The notes beneath the pieces were generated by a model. It was not told where the DNA came from. It did not search any database and saw only the letters and a program-made list of their open reading frames with translations. From NCBI RefSeq assembly GCF_900100265.1, contig NZ_LT629696.1, positions 1,364,001 to 1,428,000 on the forward strand: a DNA stretch of 64,000 nt, in the 5' to 3' direction. The position numbers were made by a program, and so were the translations under genes. The DNA comes from Leifsonia sp. 466MF. GTDB taxonomy: Bacteria; Actinomycetota; Actinomycetes; Actinomycetales; Microbacteriaceae. Positions within the stretch are counted from its first letter, which is position 1. Every line of letters begins with the position of its first letter. Shown piece by piece: positions 8,841-17,052 of the stretch.

Positions 8841-9904
8841 TGGCGCTCCCAGAAGCTTGGGCCGACGGGCTCGGTGAAGTCGCTGCGGGCGACCAGATAG
8901 CCATCGGCGTCGACGGTGATCGGCAGCTGCGGCAGCGGCCGCTTCGCCGGTCCGAAGATGACCTGCGCCTCGTGCGTGATGTCGAACTGCGACTGGTGGC
9001 ACGGGCAGAGCAGGTGGTGGGTCTGCTGCTCGTAGAGCGCCACCGGGCACCCGACGTGCGTGCAGATCTTGGAGTAGGCGACGATGCCGTCGTAGTTCCA
9101 GTTCTCACGGCCCTTGGACACGTGCAGGTCCTCGGGCTTGAGGCGCATGAGGAGCACGGCGGCCTTGGCCTTCTCCTCCAGCATGTTCTCCGACTCGTTG
9201 AGGCCTTCGGGGATCACGTGGAACGCGCTCCCGAGGGTCACATCCGAGGCCTTGATCGGGGTTCCGGTTGGGTCGCGGGTGAGCCGGACCCCCTTCGCCC
9301 ACATCGTGTTCGAGAGCAGCTCGACCGGGTCCTCGTTCTCGGGCGCGAGGCCGCGGAAGAGGACGACGGCGGGCAGCGGGAACGCGATCAGCGCGCCGAT
9401 GAGGCTGTTGCGCACGAGCGTGCGCCGGCTGAAGCCGGACTCCTCGTCGGCCTGACGGAAGATCTCGGCCGCGCGCTCGGTGGTCGCCTCGCTGCCGCGC
9501 ACCGGGTGGCGGAGGTCGACGCCCTCCTTCTCGTGCATGAGCGCCTTGCCCCAGTGGACGGCGCCGATGCCGATCGCGAGGAGCGCGAGCGCTCCGCCGA
9601 TGCCGATGAACAGGTTGTTCAGGCGGACCGAGCCAGGGTCGCCGTCGACGATCGGGAAGGCGAGGTAGGCGGCGACCGCCCAGACCGAGCCCGCGATCGA
9701 CAGGTAGAACAGCGTGTAGACGGTGCGCTCGGCGCGCCGTTCCTTCCGCGGGTCGAGGTCGGTGACGCGCGGGCGGTGAGGCGGGAAGCCGGGGTTCTCG
9801 ACGGCGTCGCGGATGATCACCGCCGTCCCGGGGTCGCCGGTGCGGTGCGCCTCAGACGAACTGGCGGGCGTCAGCTCGCGACCGCCGTTCTCGTCCTGTG
9901 CCAT
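8837..9904 (-). CDS. qcrA: Cytochrome bcc complex, Rieske [2Fe-2S] subunit
   Basis: A 355-residue actinobacterial Rieske protein with three predicted N-terminal membrane helices rather than one (about residues 65-85, 95-112 and 165-185). The C-terminal Rieske domain has both cluster motifs, CTHVGC and CPCHQSQFD, with the two Cys-His ligand pairs intact. It oxidizes menaquinol and passes electrons to the QcrC hemes. Its stop codon overlaps the qcrB start, and qcrC lies 42 bases upstream. Confidence 0.96.
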   Translation of the reverse strand: MAQDENGGRELTPASSSEAHRTGDPGTAVIIRDAVENPGFPPHRPRVTDLDPRKERRAERTVYTLFYLSIAGSVWAVAAYLAFPIVDGDPGSVRLNNLFIGIGGALALLAIGIGAVHWGKALMHEKEGVDLRHPVRGSEATTERAAEIFRQADEESGFSRRTLVRNSLIGALIAFPLPAVVLFRGLAPENEDPVELLSNTMWAKGVRLTRDPTGTPIKASDVTLGSAFHVIPEGLNESENMLEEKAKAAVLLMRLKPEDLHVSKGRENWNYDGIVAYSKICTHVGCPVALYEQQTHHLLCPCHQSQFDITHEAQVIFGPAKRPLPQLPITVDADGYLVARSDFTEPVGPSFWERH

Positions 9905-9946
9905 TGCTCTCCTTCTTACGCTGTGGTTCGTGCCTGTGCGGGCCGA

Positions 9947-10786
9947 CTAGTTGGACTTGGCCGTGATCCACACGGTGAGGGCGACGATGGCGCCCAGACC
10001 GAAGATCCAGAGGAACAGGCCCTCGGCGACCGGGCCGAGGTTGCCCAGCTCGAAGCCGCCCGGGGACGGGTTGTTCTGAATGTACTTCAGGTACGTGATG
10101 ATGTCGGCCTTGCCCTGCGGCGTGATGTTCAGGTCGTTGAAGACCGGCATGTTCTGCGGGCCGGTGACCATGGCCTCGTAGATGTGCTCGGCGCTGACGC
10201 CGGTGAGCGGCGGGGCGTACTTGCCCTCGGTGAGCGCTCCACCCGCGCCGGCCACGTTGTGGCACATGGCGCAGTTGATGCGGAACAGCTCGGCGCCGTG
10301 GGCGGCGTCGCCCTTCCCGTCGAGGTACTTCTGCTCGGGGATGGACGGCCCGGGGGCGAGGGACGCGACGTAGTCGGCGAGTGCCTTGACCTGGTCGTCG
10401 GTGAACTGGACCGGCTTCTCCTGCGCCTGCGGGCCCTGCATCTGCATGGGCATGCGGCCGGTGCCGACCTGGAAGTCGACGGCGGCGGCGCCGACGCCGA
10501 TCAGGCTCGGGGCCACCGAGCTGCCCTGGGCGTCGAGCCCATGGCAGGTGGCGCAGTTGGCCTGAAAGAGCTTCTTGCCCTCGTCGACCGAGTTCTGGCT
10601 GGCGGCGGCCACCTGCGGCTCGTCGGCGGACGCGGTGGTCGTCGTGAACGCGGCGTACGCGCCGCCGGTCAGCCCGAGGCCGATCGCGAGCAGCGCGACG
10701 GTGGCCAGAGGGTGTCGACGGCCGGCCTTGCGGGCGGGCTTGCCCGTGCGAGGCTGGGTGGCCGGGCGGGGGTTTTTCGGACGCAT
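9947..10786 (-). CDS. qcrC: Cytochrome bcc complex, diheme cytochrome c subunit
   Basis: A 279-residue diheme cytochrome with two heme c motifs, C78-AT-C81-H and C172-AM-C175-H, and methionine-rich axial-ligand regions (GRMPMQM, NMPVF). It has an N-terminal signal anchor at about residues 25-48 and a C-terminal helix at about 255-275, so both heme domains face outside. In bcc-aa3 supercomplexes this subunit hands electrons directly to CuA of CtaC, replacing soluble cytochrome c. The ATG at 10786 follows AGGAG at rather long spacing. ctaE lies 23 bases upstream in the same operon. Confidence 0.96.
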   Translation of the reverse strand: MRPKNPRPATQPRTGKPARKAGRRHPLATVALLAIGLGLTGGAYAAFTTTTASADEPQVAAASQNSVDEGKKLFQANCATCHGLDAQGSSVAPSLIGVGAAAVDFQVGTGRMPMQMQGPQAQEKPVQFTDDQVKALADYVASLAPGPSIPEQKYLDGKGDAAHGAELFRINCAMCHNVAGAGGALTEGKYAPPLTGVSAEHIYEAMVTGPQNMPVFNDLNITPQGKADIITYLKYIQNNPSPGGFELGNLGPVAEGLFLWIFGLGAIVALTVWITAKSN

Positions 10787-10809
10787 GGGGTGAAGAACGC
10801 TCCTGTTTC

Positions 10810-11445
10810 CTATCGGATGATGTAGATGACCGCGAACAGTCCGATCCACACGACGTCGACGAAGTGCCAGTAGTACGAGACGACGATGGCGCTCGTCGCC
10901 TCCTTGTGGCCGAAGATCTTGACCGCGAACGCACGGCCGATCACGAGGAGGAAGGCGATGAGGCCGCCCGTGACGTGGAGGGCGTGGAAGCCCGTCGTCA
11001 GGTAGAACGCCGATCCGTAGGCGTTGGAGCTGAGGGAGATGCCCTCCGAGACGAGGGTCGCGTACTCGAGCACCTGGCCGGAGACGAAGACCGCGCCCAT
11101 GAGGTAGGTCAGCGTGAACCACTCGACCATGCCCCAGCGCCAGAACTGCAGCAGACCGCCCGTGCGGCGCGGCTGCATGCGCTCAGCGGCGAAGACGCCG
11201 AACTGGCAGGTGACCGAGCTGAGCACCAGGATCAGCGTGTTGGTCGCCGCGTACGGGATGTTGAGGTGCTGCGTCTCGGCGGCCCACAGATCGGGCGACG
11301 TCGACTTGAGGGTGAAGTAGATCGCGAAGAGCCCCGCGAAGAACATCACCTCCGAGCCGAGCCAGACGATCGTGCCGACGGCCACGACATTGGGCCGGTT
11401 GATCGCCGGCGCACTCGCTGAGGGAGAAATGGAGGTGCTCGTCAC
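10810..11445 (-). CDS. ctaE: Cytochrome aa3 oxidase subunit III
   Basis: A 211-residue subunit III with five helices, starting with a hydrophilic tail and [25 protein letters not shown], the actinobacterial pattern. The conserved [23 protein letters not shown] and [19 protein letters not shown] blocks are present. Two starts are possible: ATG 11454 and GTG 11445. GTG was chosen because CATAAT lies exactly seven bases before it, the leaderless pattern used across this window, and because homologues such as mycobacterial CtaE begin MTS. It is first gene of ctaE-qcrCAB and divergent from trpD. Confidence 0.93.
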   Translation of the reverse strand: MTSTSISPSASAPAINRPNVVAVGTIVWLGSEVMFFAGLFAIYFTLKSTSPDLWAAETQHLNIPYAATNTLILVLSSVTCQFGVFAAERMQPRRTGGLLQFWRWGMVEWFTLTYLMGAVFVSGQVLEYATLVSEGISLSSNAYGSAFYLTTGFHALHVTGGLIAFLLVIGRAFAVKIFGHKEATSAIVVSYYWHFVDVVWIGLFAVIYIIR

Positions 11446-11452
11446 GTAACCC

Positions 11453-11458
11453 ATTATG
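11453..11458 (-). promoter_or_regulatory. -10 box CATAAT, leaderless promoter of ctaE-qcrCAB
   Basis: CATAAT on the minus strand ends seven bases before GTG 11445. It overlaps the alternative ATG at 11454, which argues against that start. Confidence 0.55.
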
Positions 11459-11513
11459 GCTGAAAAGAACCCTTGGTTTTCCCACCTGAGGGGCGTGAAT
11501 CGAGCGGATTTCC

Positions 11514-11531
11514 GGTTAGGACAGCCTTACC
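11514..11531. promoter_or_regulatory. Imperfect DtxR/IdeR-like inverted repeat between ctaE and trpD
   Basis: GGTTAGG-n4-CCTTACC is an inverted repeat with one mismatch. It agrees with about two thirds of the 19-bp iron-box consensus. It lies 56-73 bases upstream of the ctaE -10 box, so a role is plausible but unproven. Confidence 0.3.
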
Positions 11532-11574
11532 AGGCGTCCAGCGGCCGCTATCGCCGTGGCGTGTCGCCCGCCGA

Positions 11575-11580
11575 TAGGAT
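11575..11580 (+). promoter_or_regulatory. -10 box TAGGAT, leaderless promoter of trpD
   Basis: TAGGAT ends six bases before ATG 11587, and there is no Shine-Dalgarno sequence. Confidence 0.6.
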
Positions 11581-11586
11581 CGCTTC

Positions 11587-12636
11587 ATGGTCCACACGCA
11601 GTCCTGGTCGTCCGTGCTGGCGTCTCTCCTGGCGGGGGAGCACATGAGCGTGGCGGACGCGGCCTGGGCCATGGACCAGGTGATGACCGGCGAGGCGACC
11701 GACGCCCAGCTGGCGGCATTCCTCATCGCATTGCGCGCCAAGGGCGAGACGGTGGATGAGATCGTCGGGTTCCGCGACGCGATCCTGGACCACGCCGTGC
11801 CGCTGGTGGTGGATCCGATGGCGCTCGACATCGTCGGCACGGGCGGCGACCGCTTCGGCACCGTGAACGTGTCGACGACCGCATCGATCGTCGCGGCGGC
11901 CGCCGGTGTCCCCGTCATCAAGCACGGGAACCGCGCCGCGAGCTCGTCGTCCGGCTCCTCGGATGTGCTGGCCGCCCTCGGCATCGACCTCACGCTCCCC
12001 GCCGACCGCGTCGCCGAGGTGCTGAAGAAGGTCGGCATCACGTTCGCCTTCGCCAGCGCGTTCCACCCCGGGTTCGGCCACGCCGGTCCCGTCCGCGCCC
12101 AGCTGGGCGTCCCCACCGTCTTCAACTACCTCGGACCGCTGTGCAACCCGGCGCGCCCCGAGGCGTCCGCGGTCGGCGTCGCGACGCTCGACCGCATCCC
12201 GCTCATCGTCGGCGTGTTCCAGACCCGCGGCGCGACCGCGCTGGTCTTCCGCGGCGACGACGGGCTCGACGAGCTGTCGACCACCGGTCACAGCCACGTC
12301 TGGGAGGTCTCGAGGGGCCTCGTCACCGAGCACGACATCGACCCGCGCGATCTGGGCATCCCCCGCGCGCGGATCGACGACCTGCTCGGGAAGGACGCCG
12401 CGTACAACGCGGCGGTCGTGCGTGCCGTGCTCGCGGGTGAAGAAGGCCCCGTGCGCGACATCGTCCTGCTCAACGCGGCGGCCGGGCTCGTTTCCTTCGA
12501 GCTCGCGTCCGACCCGTCGAGGGTTCAGGAATCCATCCTGGATCGGTTCCGTTCGCAAATGGCGGTCGCTGCTCGAGCGATCGACTCCGGGGCTGCGGCC
12601 GCGAAGCTCGACGAGTGGGTGGCGGCGACGCACTGA
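11587..12636 (+). CDS. trpD: Anthranilate phosphoribosyltransferase
   Basis: A 349-residue homodimeric enzyme that joins anthranilate to PRPP in tryptophan biosynthesis. The PRPP-binding GTGGD loop is followed by NVSTTASIVAAAAGVPVIKHGNRAASSSSGSSDVL (written here as one motif block near residues 85-120), and the FHPGFGHAGPVR and FNYLGPLCNPARP blocks are present. There are no other trp genes nearby; a stand-alone trpD next to ctaE is also seen in other Actinobacteria. dhaK begins 40 bases downstream. Confidence 0.94.
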   Translation: MVHTQSWSSVLASLLAGEHMSVADAAWAMDQVMTGEATDAQLAAFLIALRAKGETVDEIVGFRDAILDHAVPLVVDPMALDIVGTGGDRFGTVNVSTTASIVAAAAGVPVIKHGNRAASSSSGSSDVLAALGIDLTLPADRVAEVLKKVGITFAFASAFHPGFGHAGPVRAQLGVPTVFNYLGPLCNPARPEASAVGVATLDRIPLIVGVFQTRGATALVFRGDDGLDELSTTGHSHVWEVSRGLVTEHDIDPRDLGIPRARIDDLLGKDAAYNAAVVRAVLAGEEGPVRDIVLLNAAAGLVSFELASDPSRVQESILDRFRSQMAVAARAIDSGAAAAKLDEWVAATH

Positions 12637-12641
12637 CAAAG

Positions 12642-12661
12642 TGGAGCATTCCACTGGAATG
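12642..12661. promoter_or_regulatory. Candidate operator upstream of dhaKLM
   Basis: CATTCCA-C-TGGAATG is a perfect 15-bp palindrome (12647-12661), overlapped by GTGGA-n4-TCCAC (12642-12655). The alternating TGGA/TCCA half-sites start a few bases after a TGACA element resembling a -35 and lie just before the dhaK ribosome-binding site. The position suits a repressor; the regulator is not in this window. Confidence 0.45.
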
Positions 12662-12676
12662 GAAGGAAGGGTTTCG

Positions 12677-13675
12677 ATGAAGAAGCTCATCAACGACGTA
12701 CCCGACGTCGTGGCCGAATCCCTCGCGGGCTTCGGCCGGGCACACGCGGACATCGTCACGGTGTCCCAGGATCCGCGCTTCGTCTCCCGGGCCGATGGCC
12801 CGGTGCAGGGCAAGGTCGGCCTGGTCAGCGGCGGTGGCAGTGGTCACGAGCCCCTCCACGCCGGCTTCGTCGGCAAGGGGATGCTGGATGCCGCGGTGCC
12901 GGGCGAGGTGTTCACCTCGCCGACGCCCATGCCGATCGTGGAGGCCACCAAGGCCGCCGACGGCGGCGCCGGCGTGCTCCACATCGTCAAGAACTACACG
13001 GGCGACGTGCTCAACTTCGAGACGGCGGCCGACCTGGTGGCGGCGGAGGGCATCACGGTCCGCTCCGTGGTCACCAACGACGACGTCGCCGTGCAGGACT
13101 CCCTGTACACGGCCGGCCGGCGCGGCGTCGCGGGCACCGTCCTGGTCGAGAAGATCGCCGGAGCAGCCGCGGACCGCGGTGACGACCTCGACGCGGTCAC
13201 GGCCATCGCGGAGCGCGTCAACGCGAATGTGCGCTCGATCGGCCTCGCGCTGACCGACGGCACGGTGCCGCACGCCGGAGAGCCCGGTTTCGTGCTCCCG
13301 GAGGACGAGATCGAGTTCGGGGTGGGCATCCACGGCGAGCCAGGTCGCGAGCGCATCAAGCTGGAGCCGGCGGACCGCCTGGTCGACCGGATGATGGATG
13401 CGGTGCTCACCGACCTCTCGTTCGACGGCTCGCAGGTGCTGCTGTTCGTCAACGGCATGGGCGGCACGCCGCTGTCGGAGCTGTACATCCTGTTCCGGCG
13501 GGCGGCCGAGGTGCTCGACGAGCGCGGCATCACCCTCAGCCGCTCCCTCGTCGGCAACTACGTCACGTCGCTCGAGATGCAGGGCGCATCCATCTCGCTC
13601 CTCAAGCTGGACGATGAGCTGACGCAGCTGTGGGACGCCCCCGTCCACACCGCGGCTCTGCGCTGGGGTCTGTAG
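12677..13675 (+). CDS. dhaK: Dihydroxyacetone kinase subunit DhaK
   Basis: A 332-residue substrate-binding subunit of PTS-type dihydroxyacetone kinase. H219 in VGIHGEPG is the residue that forms a covalent hemiaminal with dihydroxyacetone. The SGGGSGHEPLHAGFVG loop and the NYTGD and TNDDV motifs are present. The start follows a strong GGAAGGAAGGG ribosome-binding site. It is first gene of dhaK-dhaL-dhaM, which converts dihydroxyacetone to dihydroxyacetone phosphate using phosphate relayed from PEP. Confidence 0.96.
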   Translation: MKKLINDVPDVVAESLAGFGRAHADIVTVSQDPRFVSRADGPVQGKVGLVSGGGSGHEPLHAGFVGKGMLDAAVPGEVFTSPTPMPIVEATKAADGGAGVLHIVKNYTGDVLNFETAADLVAAEGITVRSVVTNDDVAVQDSLYTAGRRGVAGTVLVEKIAGAAADRGDDLDAVTAIAERVNANVRSIGLALTDGTVPHAGEPGFVLPEDEIEFGVGIHGEPGRERIKLEPADRLVDRMMDAVLTDLSFDGSQVLLFVNGMGGTPLSELYILFRRAAEVLDERGITLSRSLVGNYVTSLEMQGASISLLKLDDELTQLWDAPVHTAALRWGL

Positions 13676-13707
13676 GAAGCCGGAACGACAACGAGGAGGA
13701 GGCGTCG

Positions 13708-14349
13708 ATGACGCTGGACACGAACTGGGTGAGGCAGTGGATCTCCGCCGCGGCGGCATCCATCGGCGAGCACAAGCAGGAGCTGAACACGCTCGACCGG
13801 GAGATCGGCGACGGCGACCATGGCGAGAACATGGACCGCGGGCTGCACGCATCGGTCATCGCCCTGGAGAAGCTGCCGGACGACACCACGCCGAACGCGG
13901 CGCTGCGGTCGGTCGCCATGACCCTGATCTCGACGGTGGGGGGTGCGTCCGGTCCCCTCTACGGCACGGCGTTCCTGAAGGCGGCCGACCCCGTGGGCGA
14001 CGCCGCCGCCATCGATGAGAAGGCGCTCGTCGCGGCCCTGGCGGCCGCGCGCGACGGCATCGTGTCCCGCGGAAAGGCCGAACCCGGCGACAAGACCATG
14101 ATCGACGCATGGACGCCCGCGGTGGACGCCGCTGCGGCCGCCCAGGAGTCCGGGGCTTCGGCCGCGGGCATCCTGGCGGCCGCCGCGGAGGCCGCCGAGA
14201 AGGGCGCGGAGGCGACCGAGCCGCTCGTCGCCCGGAAGGGCCGCGCGAGCTACCTCGGCGAGCGGTCGGCCGGACACCGTGACCCGGGCGCCCAGTCGAC
14301 GGCGCTGCTGCTGCGCGCAGCGGCCCAGACCGCCGAGGCGGCCGGATGA
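13708..14349 (+). CDS. dhaL: Dihydroxyacetone kinase ADP-binding subunit DhaL
   Basis: A 213-residue helical-barrel subunit that holds a tightly bound ADP. The Mg-ADP aspartates are in DREIGDGDHGENMDRG near residue 35, and the TVGGASGPLYGTAF, PGDKTMIDAW and YLGERSAGHRDPGAQS motifs are intact. GAGGAGG lies seven bases before the ATG. Its stop overlaps the dhaM start (ATGA), implying coupled translation. It takes phosphate from DhaM and passes it to the dihydroxyacetone held by DhaK. Confidence 0.96.
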   Translation: MTLDTNWVRQWISAAAASIGEHKQELNTLDREIGDGDHGENMDRGLHASVIALEKLPDDTTPNAALRSVAMTLISTVGGASGPLYGTAFLKAADPVGDAAAIDEKALVAALAAARDGIVSRGKAEPGDKTMIDAWTPAVDAAAAAQESGASAAGILAAAAEAAEKGAEATEPLVARKGRASYLGERSAGHRDPGAQSTALLLRAAAQTAEAAG

Positions 14350-15071
14350 CCGGGAAGGTCGGTGTCGTCTTCGTCTCGCACAGCTCCCAGATCGCCGCGG
14401 GGATGGTGCAGCTCGCCGGTCAGATGGCGGGCTCGGTGCGCCTGGTCGCGGCGGGCGGGACCGACGACGACGGGATCGGCACCAGCTTCACGAAGGTGAT
14501 GTCCGCCGTGTCGGAGGCCGACGGCGGCGATGGTGTCGTGGTGATCAGCGACCTCGGCTCTGCTCTGCTCACCGCGGAGACGGTGCTGGACATGCTCGAC
14601 GAGGCGCAGCGGTCCCGCGTGCGGGTCGTGGACGTGCCGTTCGTCGAGGGCGGCGTCGCTGCGGCTGTCGCCGCCGAGTCCGGCGGAAGTCTTGACGAGG
14701 TCGTCGCCGCAGCGGAGGGTGCGGTGGATGCGTGGGCCGGGAGGTCCGGCGGCGAGCCGGCGGCCGCATCCACTCCGGCCGAAGCGGCCGAGCCAGTGGT
14801 AACCGAGACCGCCGGTCCGTACGAGCGCGAGGTGCTCGTGCGCAACCCGGAGGGGCTTCACGCGCGCCCTGCGGCGGAGTTCGTCAAGCTCGCCAACACC
14901 TTCCCGGTGAAGGTGACCGTCAACGGCAAGGACGCGAAGAGTCTCCTCGGCATCATGTCGCTCGGGCTCACCGCGGGCTCCACCGCGCGCATCTCGTCCG
15001 ACGACCCTGACGGTCGCACCGCGGTGGACGCTCTCGCCGACCTCGTCGACACCGGCTTCGGCGAGGTCTGA
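14346..15071 (+). CDS. dhaM: PTS phosphocarrier DhaM with fused HPr domain
   Basis: A 241-residue protein. Residues 1-125 are the mannose-EIIA-like DhaM domain with its phosphorylatable His in SHSSQIA. An Ala/Glu-rich linker follows, then an HPr domain from about 155 with active-site His in NPEGLHARPAAEF and the SLLGIMSLG segment. It lacks the truncated enzyme I domain found in E. coli DhaM, so EI must act in trans. This fusion delivers PEP-derived phosphate to ADP bound by DhaL. It ends the operon, 17 bases before palindrome B1. Confidence 0.93.
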   Translation: MTGKVGVVFVSHSSQIAAGMVQLAGQMAGSVRLVAAGGTDDDGIGTSFTKVMSAVSEADGGDGVVVISDLGSALLTAETVLDMLDEAQRSRVRVVDVPFVEGGVAAAVAAESGGSLDEVVAAAEGAVDAWAGRSGGEPAAASTPAEAAEPVVTETAGPYEREVLVRNPEGLHARPAAEFVKLANTFPVKVTVNGKDAKSLLGIMSLGLTAGSTARISSDDPDGRTAVDALADLVDTGFGEV

Positions 15072-15088
15072 CCGCATCCACGCCATCA

Positions 15089-15141
15089 GCTCCTGAGTTT
15101 TTCGCCCGACACGCCGTCGGGAACGCGAAAAACTCAGGAGC
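15089..15141. repeat. Palindrome family B, copy 1
   Basis: Perfect 17-bp arms GCTCCTGAGTTTTTCGC and complement enclose a 19-base loop. It lies between convergent dhaM and the GNAT gene. The T5/A5 tracts in the arms could let it terminate in both directions. The right arm contains the stop codon of the GNAT gene. Confidence 0.9.
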
Positions 15142-15670
15142 CGGCGGTGGGGGACGTGGGGGAGCGGTCGGTGAGGGGAAGCTGCATCTCGCGCTCGTCG
15201 GCGGTGCGGTCGAGCGGATAGGGCTGCGTGCGGCCGGTGAACGTGAAGCCGCGGCGGAGGTACGAGCGGATGGCCGGTTCGTTGTCCTCGTGCACCTCCA
15301 GCAGCAGGCGGCTGCCGCGCCCGCGCGCCCAGTCGATCACCGCATCCAGCAGGGCGTCCGTCATGCCGTGCTCCCGGCCCCGCCACTCCGGCGACACGTA
15401 CACGCCGACCAGGTACGGCTCCCGCGACGGCGCGGACTGGAACCCGCCCATGCTGCCGAGCCACCGGCCGTCGTCCGCGACCGCGGCGAACAGCCGGCTC
15501 GTCGACGACGTGTTCGCCGCGCGCCTGCGCCAATGCTCGTCAGGATGCGCGCGCGCCTGCTCGAGAGTCTCCAGGAAGGCGATCGGCGCATCCTCGAGCA
15601 TCTCGAACCGCAGCATGCGGTACGCCTGCCAGTCGTCCTCCGTGCTGGCGCGGACCGTCCAGCCGGTCAT
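15134..15670 (-). CDS. GNAT family N-acetyltransferase
   Basis: A 178-residue GNAT-fold acetyltransferase. The acetyl-CoA-binding motif A is VYVSPEWRGREHGMTDALL near residues 92-110, followed by LLLEVHEDNEPAIRSYLRRGF, a typical motif B. The substrate is unknown. The start lies five bases after the aminotransferase stop codon, so the two are probably co-transcribed. The last codons and the TGA stop fall in palindrome B1, which may therefore have defined the C-terminus. Confidence 0.88.
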   Translation of the reverse strand: MTGWTVRASTEDDWQAYRMLRFEMLEDAPIAFLETLEQARAHPDEHWRRRAANTSSTSRLFAAVADDGRWLGSMGGFQSAPSREPYLVGVYVSPEWRGREHGMTDALLDAVIDWARGRGSRLLLEVHEDNEPAIRSYLRRGFTFTGRTQPYPLDRTADEREMQLPLTDRSPTSPTAGS

Positions 15671-15675
15671 GCGGG

Positions 15676-16989
15676 TCAGTCCCGCGCGGACAGCAGGGTC
15701 TCCGCCTCGGCGAGGAGGATCGCCGTGCAGAGCCCGTCGAGCGCGGTCGTCAGCTCGTCGAGCGGCGGGAACGTCGGGGCGATGCGGATGTTCGCGTCGC
15801 GCGGGTCGTCGCCGTACGGGAACGTCGCCCCGGCCGGCGTGACCGCGATCCCGGCCTCCTTGGCGAGCTGCACGGCGCGCTTGGCGGCGCCGTCGATCAC
15901 GTCGAGGCTCACGAAGTACCCACCGCGCGGTGCCGTCCAGGTGCCGCCGCCCCACGGCGCGAGCCGCTCGCGGAAGGCCGCGTCGACGGCGGCGAACTTC
16001 GGCTCCAGGATGGCGCGGTGCTTCTCCATGTGCGCGGCGAGGCCGTCGGCGTCGCGCAACAGCTCGGCATGCCGCAGCTGGTTGAGCTTGTCGGGGCCGA
16101 TGCTCTGGGCCGACAGGTTGTGCAGCATCCACTCGACGTTCGCGGGGGAGGCGCCGAAGAACGAGACGCCCGCGCCCGGGTAGGTGACCTTGGAGGTGGA
16201 GGCGAACACGAGCGGGCGGTCCGGGTTGCCGGCCTCCGCGGCGAGGGCGAGCACGTCGATCGGCTCGGGGCGCTCGTCGGTGAGGTGGTGGACCGCGTAC
16301 GCGTTGTCCCAGATCAGCCGGAAGTCGTCGGCGGCGGGCAGCGACACGAGCGCCCGCACGACCTCCTCCGAGTACACGGCGCCGGTCGGGTTCGAGTACA
16401 CCGGGACGCAGAACATGCCGCGGATGCTGTCATCCGTCTCCAGCAGCGACGCGACCGCCTCGATGTCGGGGCCGTTGTCGTCGGACGGCACCGGGATGAG
16501 CCGGATGCCGAGACGCTCGGCGATGGTGAAGTGCCGGTCGTAGCCGGGGACGGGTGCCAGGAAGCTGATCGGGCGGCCGGCCCACGGCAGCTCGCCGCCC
16601 GGAACGCCGTGCAGCAGGGCGAACATGACGGTGTCGTGCATGAGGGTCAGGCTGGAGTTGCCGAGCGCGAGCAGCTGCTCGACCGGCACGCGGAGCGCGT
16701 CCGCGAAGATCGCACGGAGCTCGGGCAGCCCCGTCGCGCCGCCGTAGTTGCGCAGGTCGGTGCCCGCAGCATCCCGATAGCGGCCATCGGGGAGGTGCAA
16801 CAGGTCGTTCGAGAGGTCCAGCTGCTCGGCCGACGGCTTGCCGCGCGTGAGGTCGAGCTTCAGGCCGGCGGCCTTCAGGTCGTCGTACGCGCGGGCGAAT
16901 GCGGAGTGCGCCTCGCGGAGCGCGGCGGTGTCGAGGTCGGCCAGGGGGGAGGGCCGGAGAGCGGAGGCGGAGTGGGCTGCTGACGTCAC
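15676..16989 (-). CDS. Aspartate aminotransferase, actinobacterial subclass Ic type
   Basis: A 437-residue PLP-dependent fold-type I aminotransferase. The Schiff-base lysine is K267 in STSKVTYPGAG; PVYSNPTGAVYS, WDNAYAVHHL and the LTRGKPSAEQLDLS N-terminal block match the AspT/AlaT-like subclass described in Corynebacterium. The expected reaction is aspartate plus 2-oxoglutarate to oxaloacetate plus glutamate. The GTG start at 16989 was chosen because TACGAT lies seven bases upstream. It is divergent from the DUF1345 gene and leads into the GNAT gene. Confidence 0.9.
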   Translation of the reverse strand: MTSAAHSASALRPSPLADLDTAALREAHSAFARAYDDLKAAGLKLDLTRGKPSAEQLDLSNDLLHLPDGRYRDAAGTDLRNYGGATGLPELRAIFADALRVPVEQLLALGNSSLTLMHDTVMFALLHGVPGGELPWAGRPISFLAPVPGYDRHFTIAERLGIRLIPVPSDDNGPDIEAVASLLETDDSIRGMFCVPVYSNPTGAVYSEEVVRALVSLPAADDFRLIWDNAYAVHHLTDERPEPIDVLALAAEAGNPDRPLVFASTSKVTYPGAGVSFFGASPANVEWMLHNLSAQSIGPDKLNQLRHAELLRDADGLAAHMEKHRAILEPKFAAVDAAFRERLAPWGGGTWTAPRGGYFVSLDVIDGAAKRAVQLAKEAGIAVTPAGATFPYGDDPRDANIRIAPTFPPLDELTTALDGLCTAILLAEAETLLSARD

Positions 16990-16996
16990 GACATCG

Positions 16997-17002
16997 ATCG
17001 TA
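16997..17002 (-). promoter_or_regulatory. -10 box TACGAT, leaderless promoter of the aminotransferase
   Basis: TACGAT on the minus strand ends seven bases before GTG 16989. Confidence 0.6.
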
Positions 17003-17052
17003 CCGGCGCTGCTTCACGGCGCGCTCAGGCGGCGTGTGCGAACATCCGGAGT

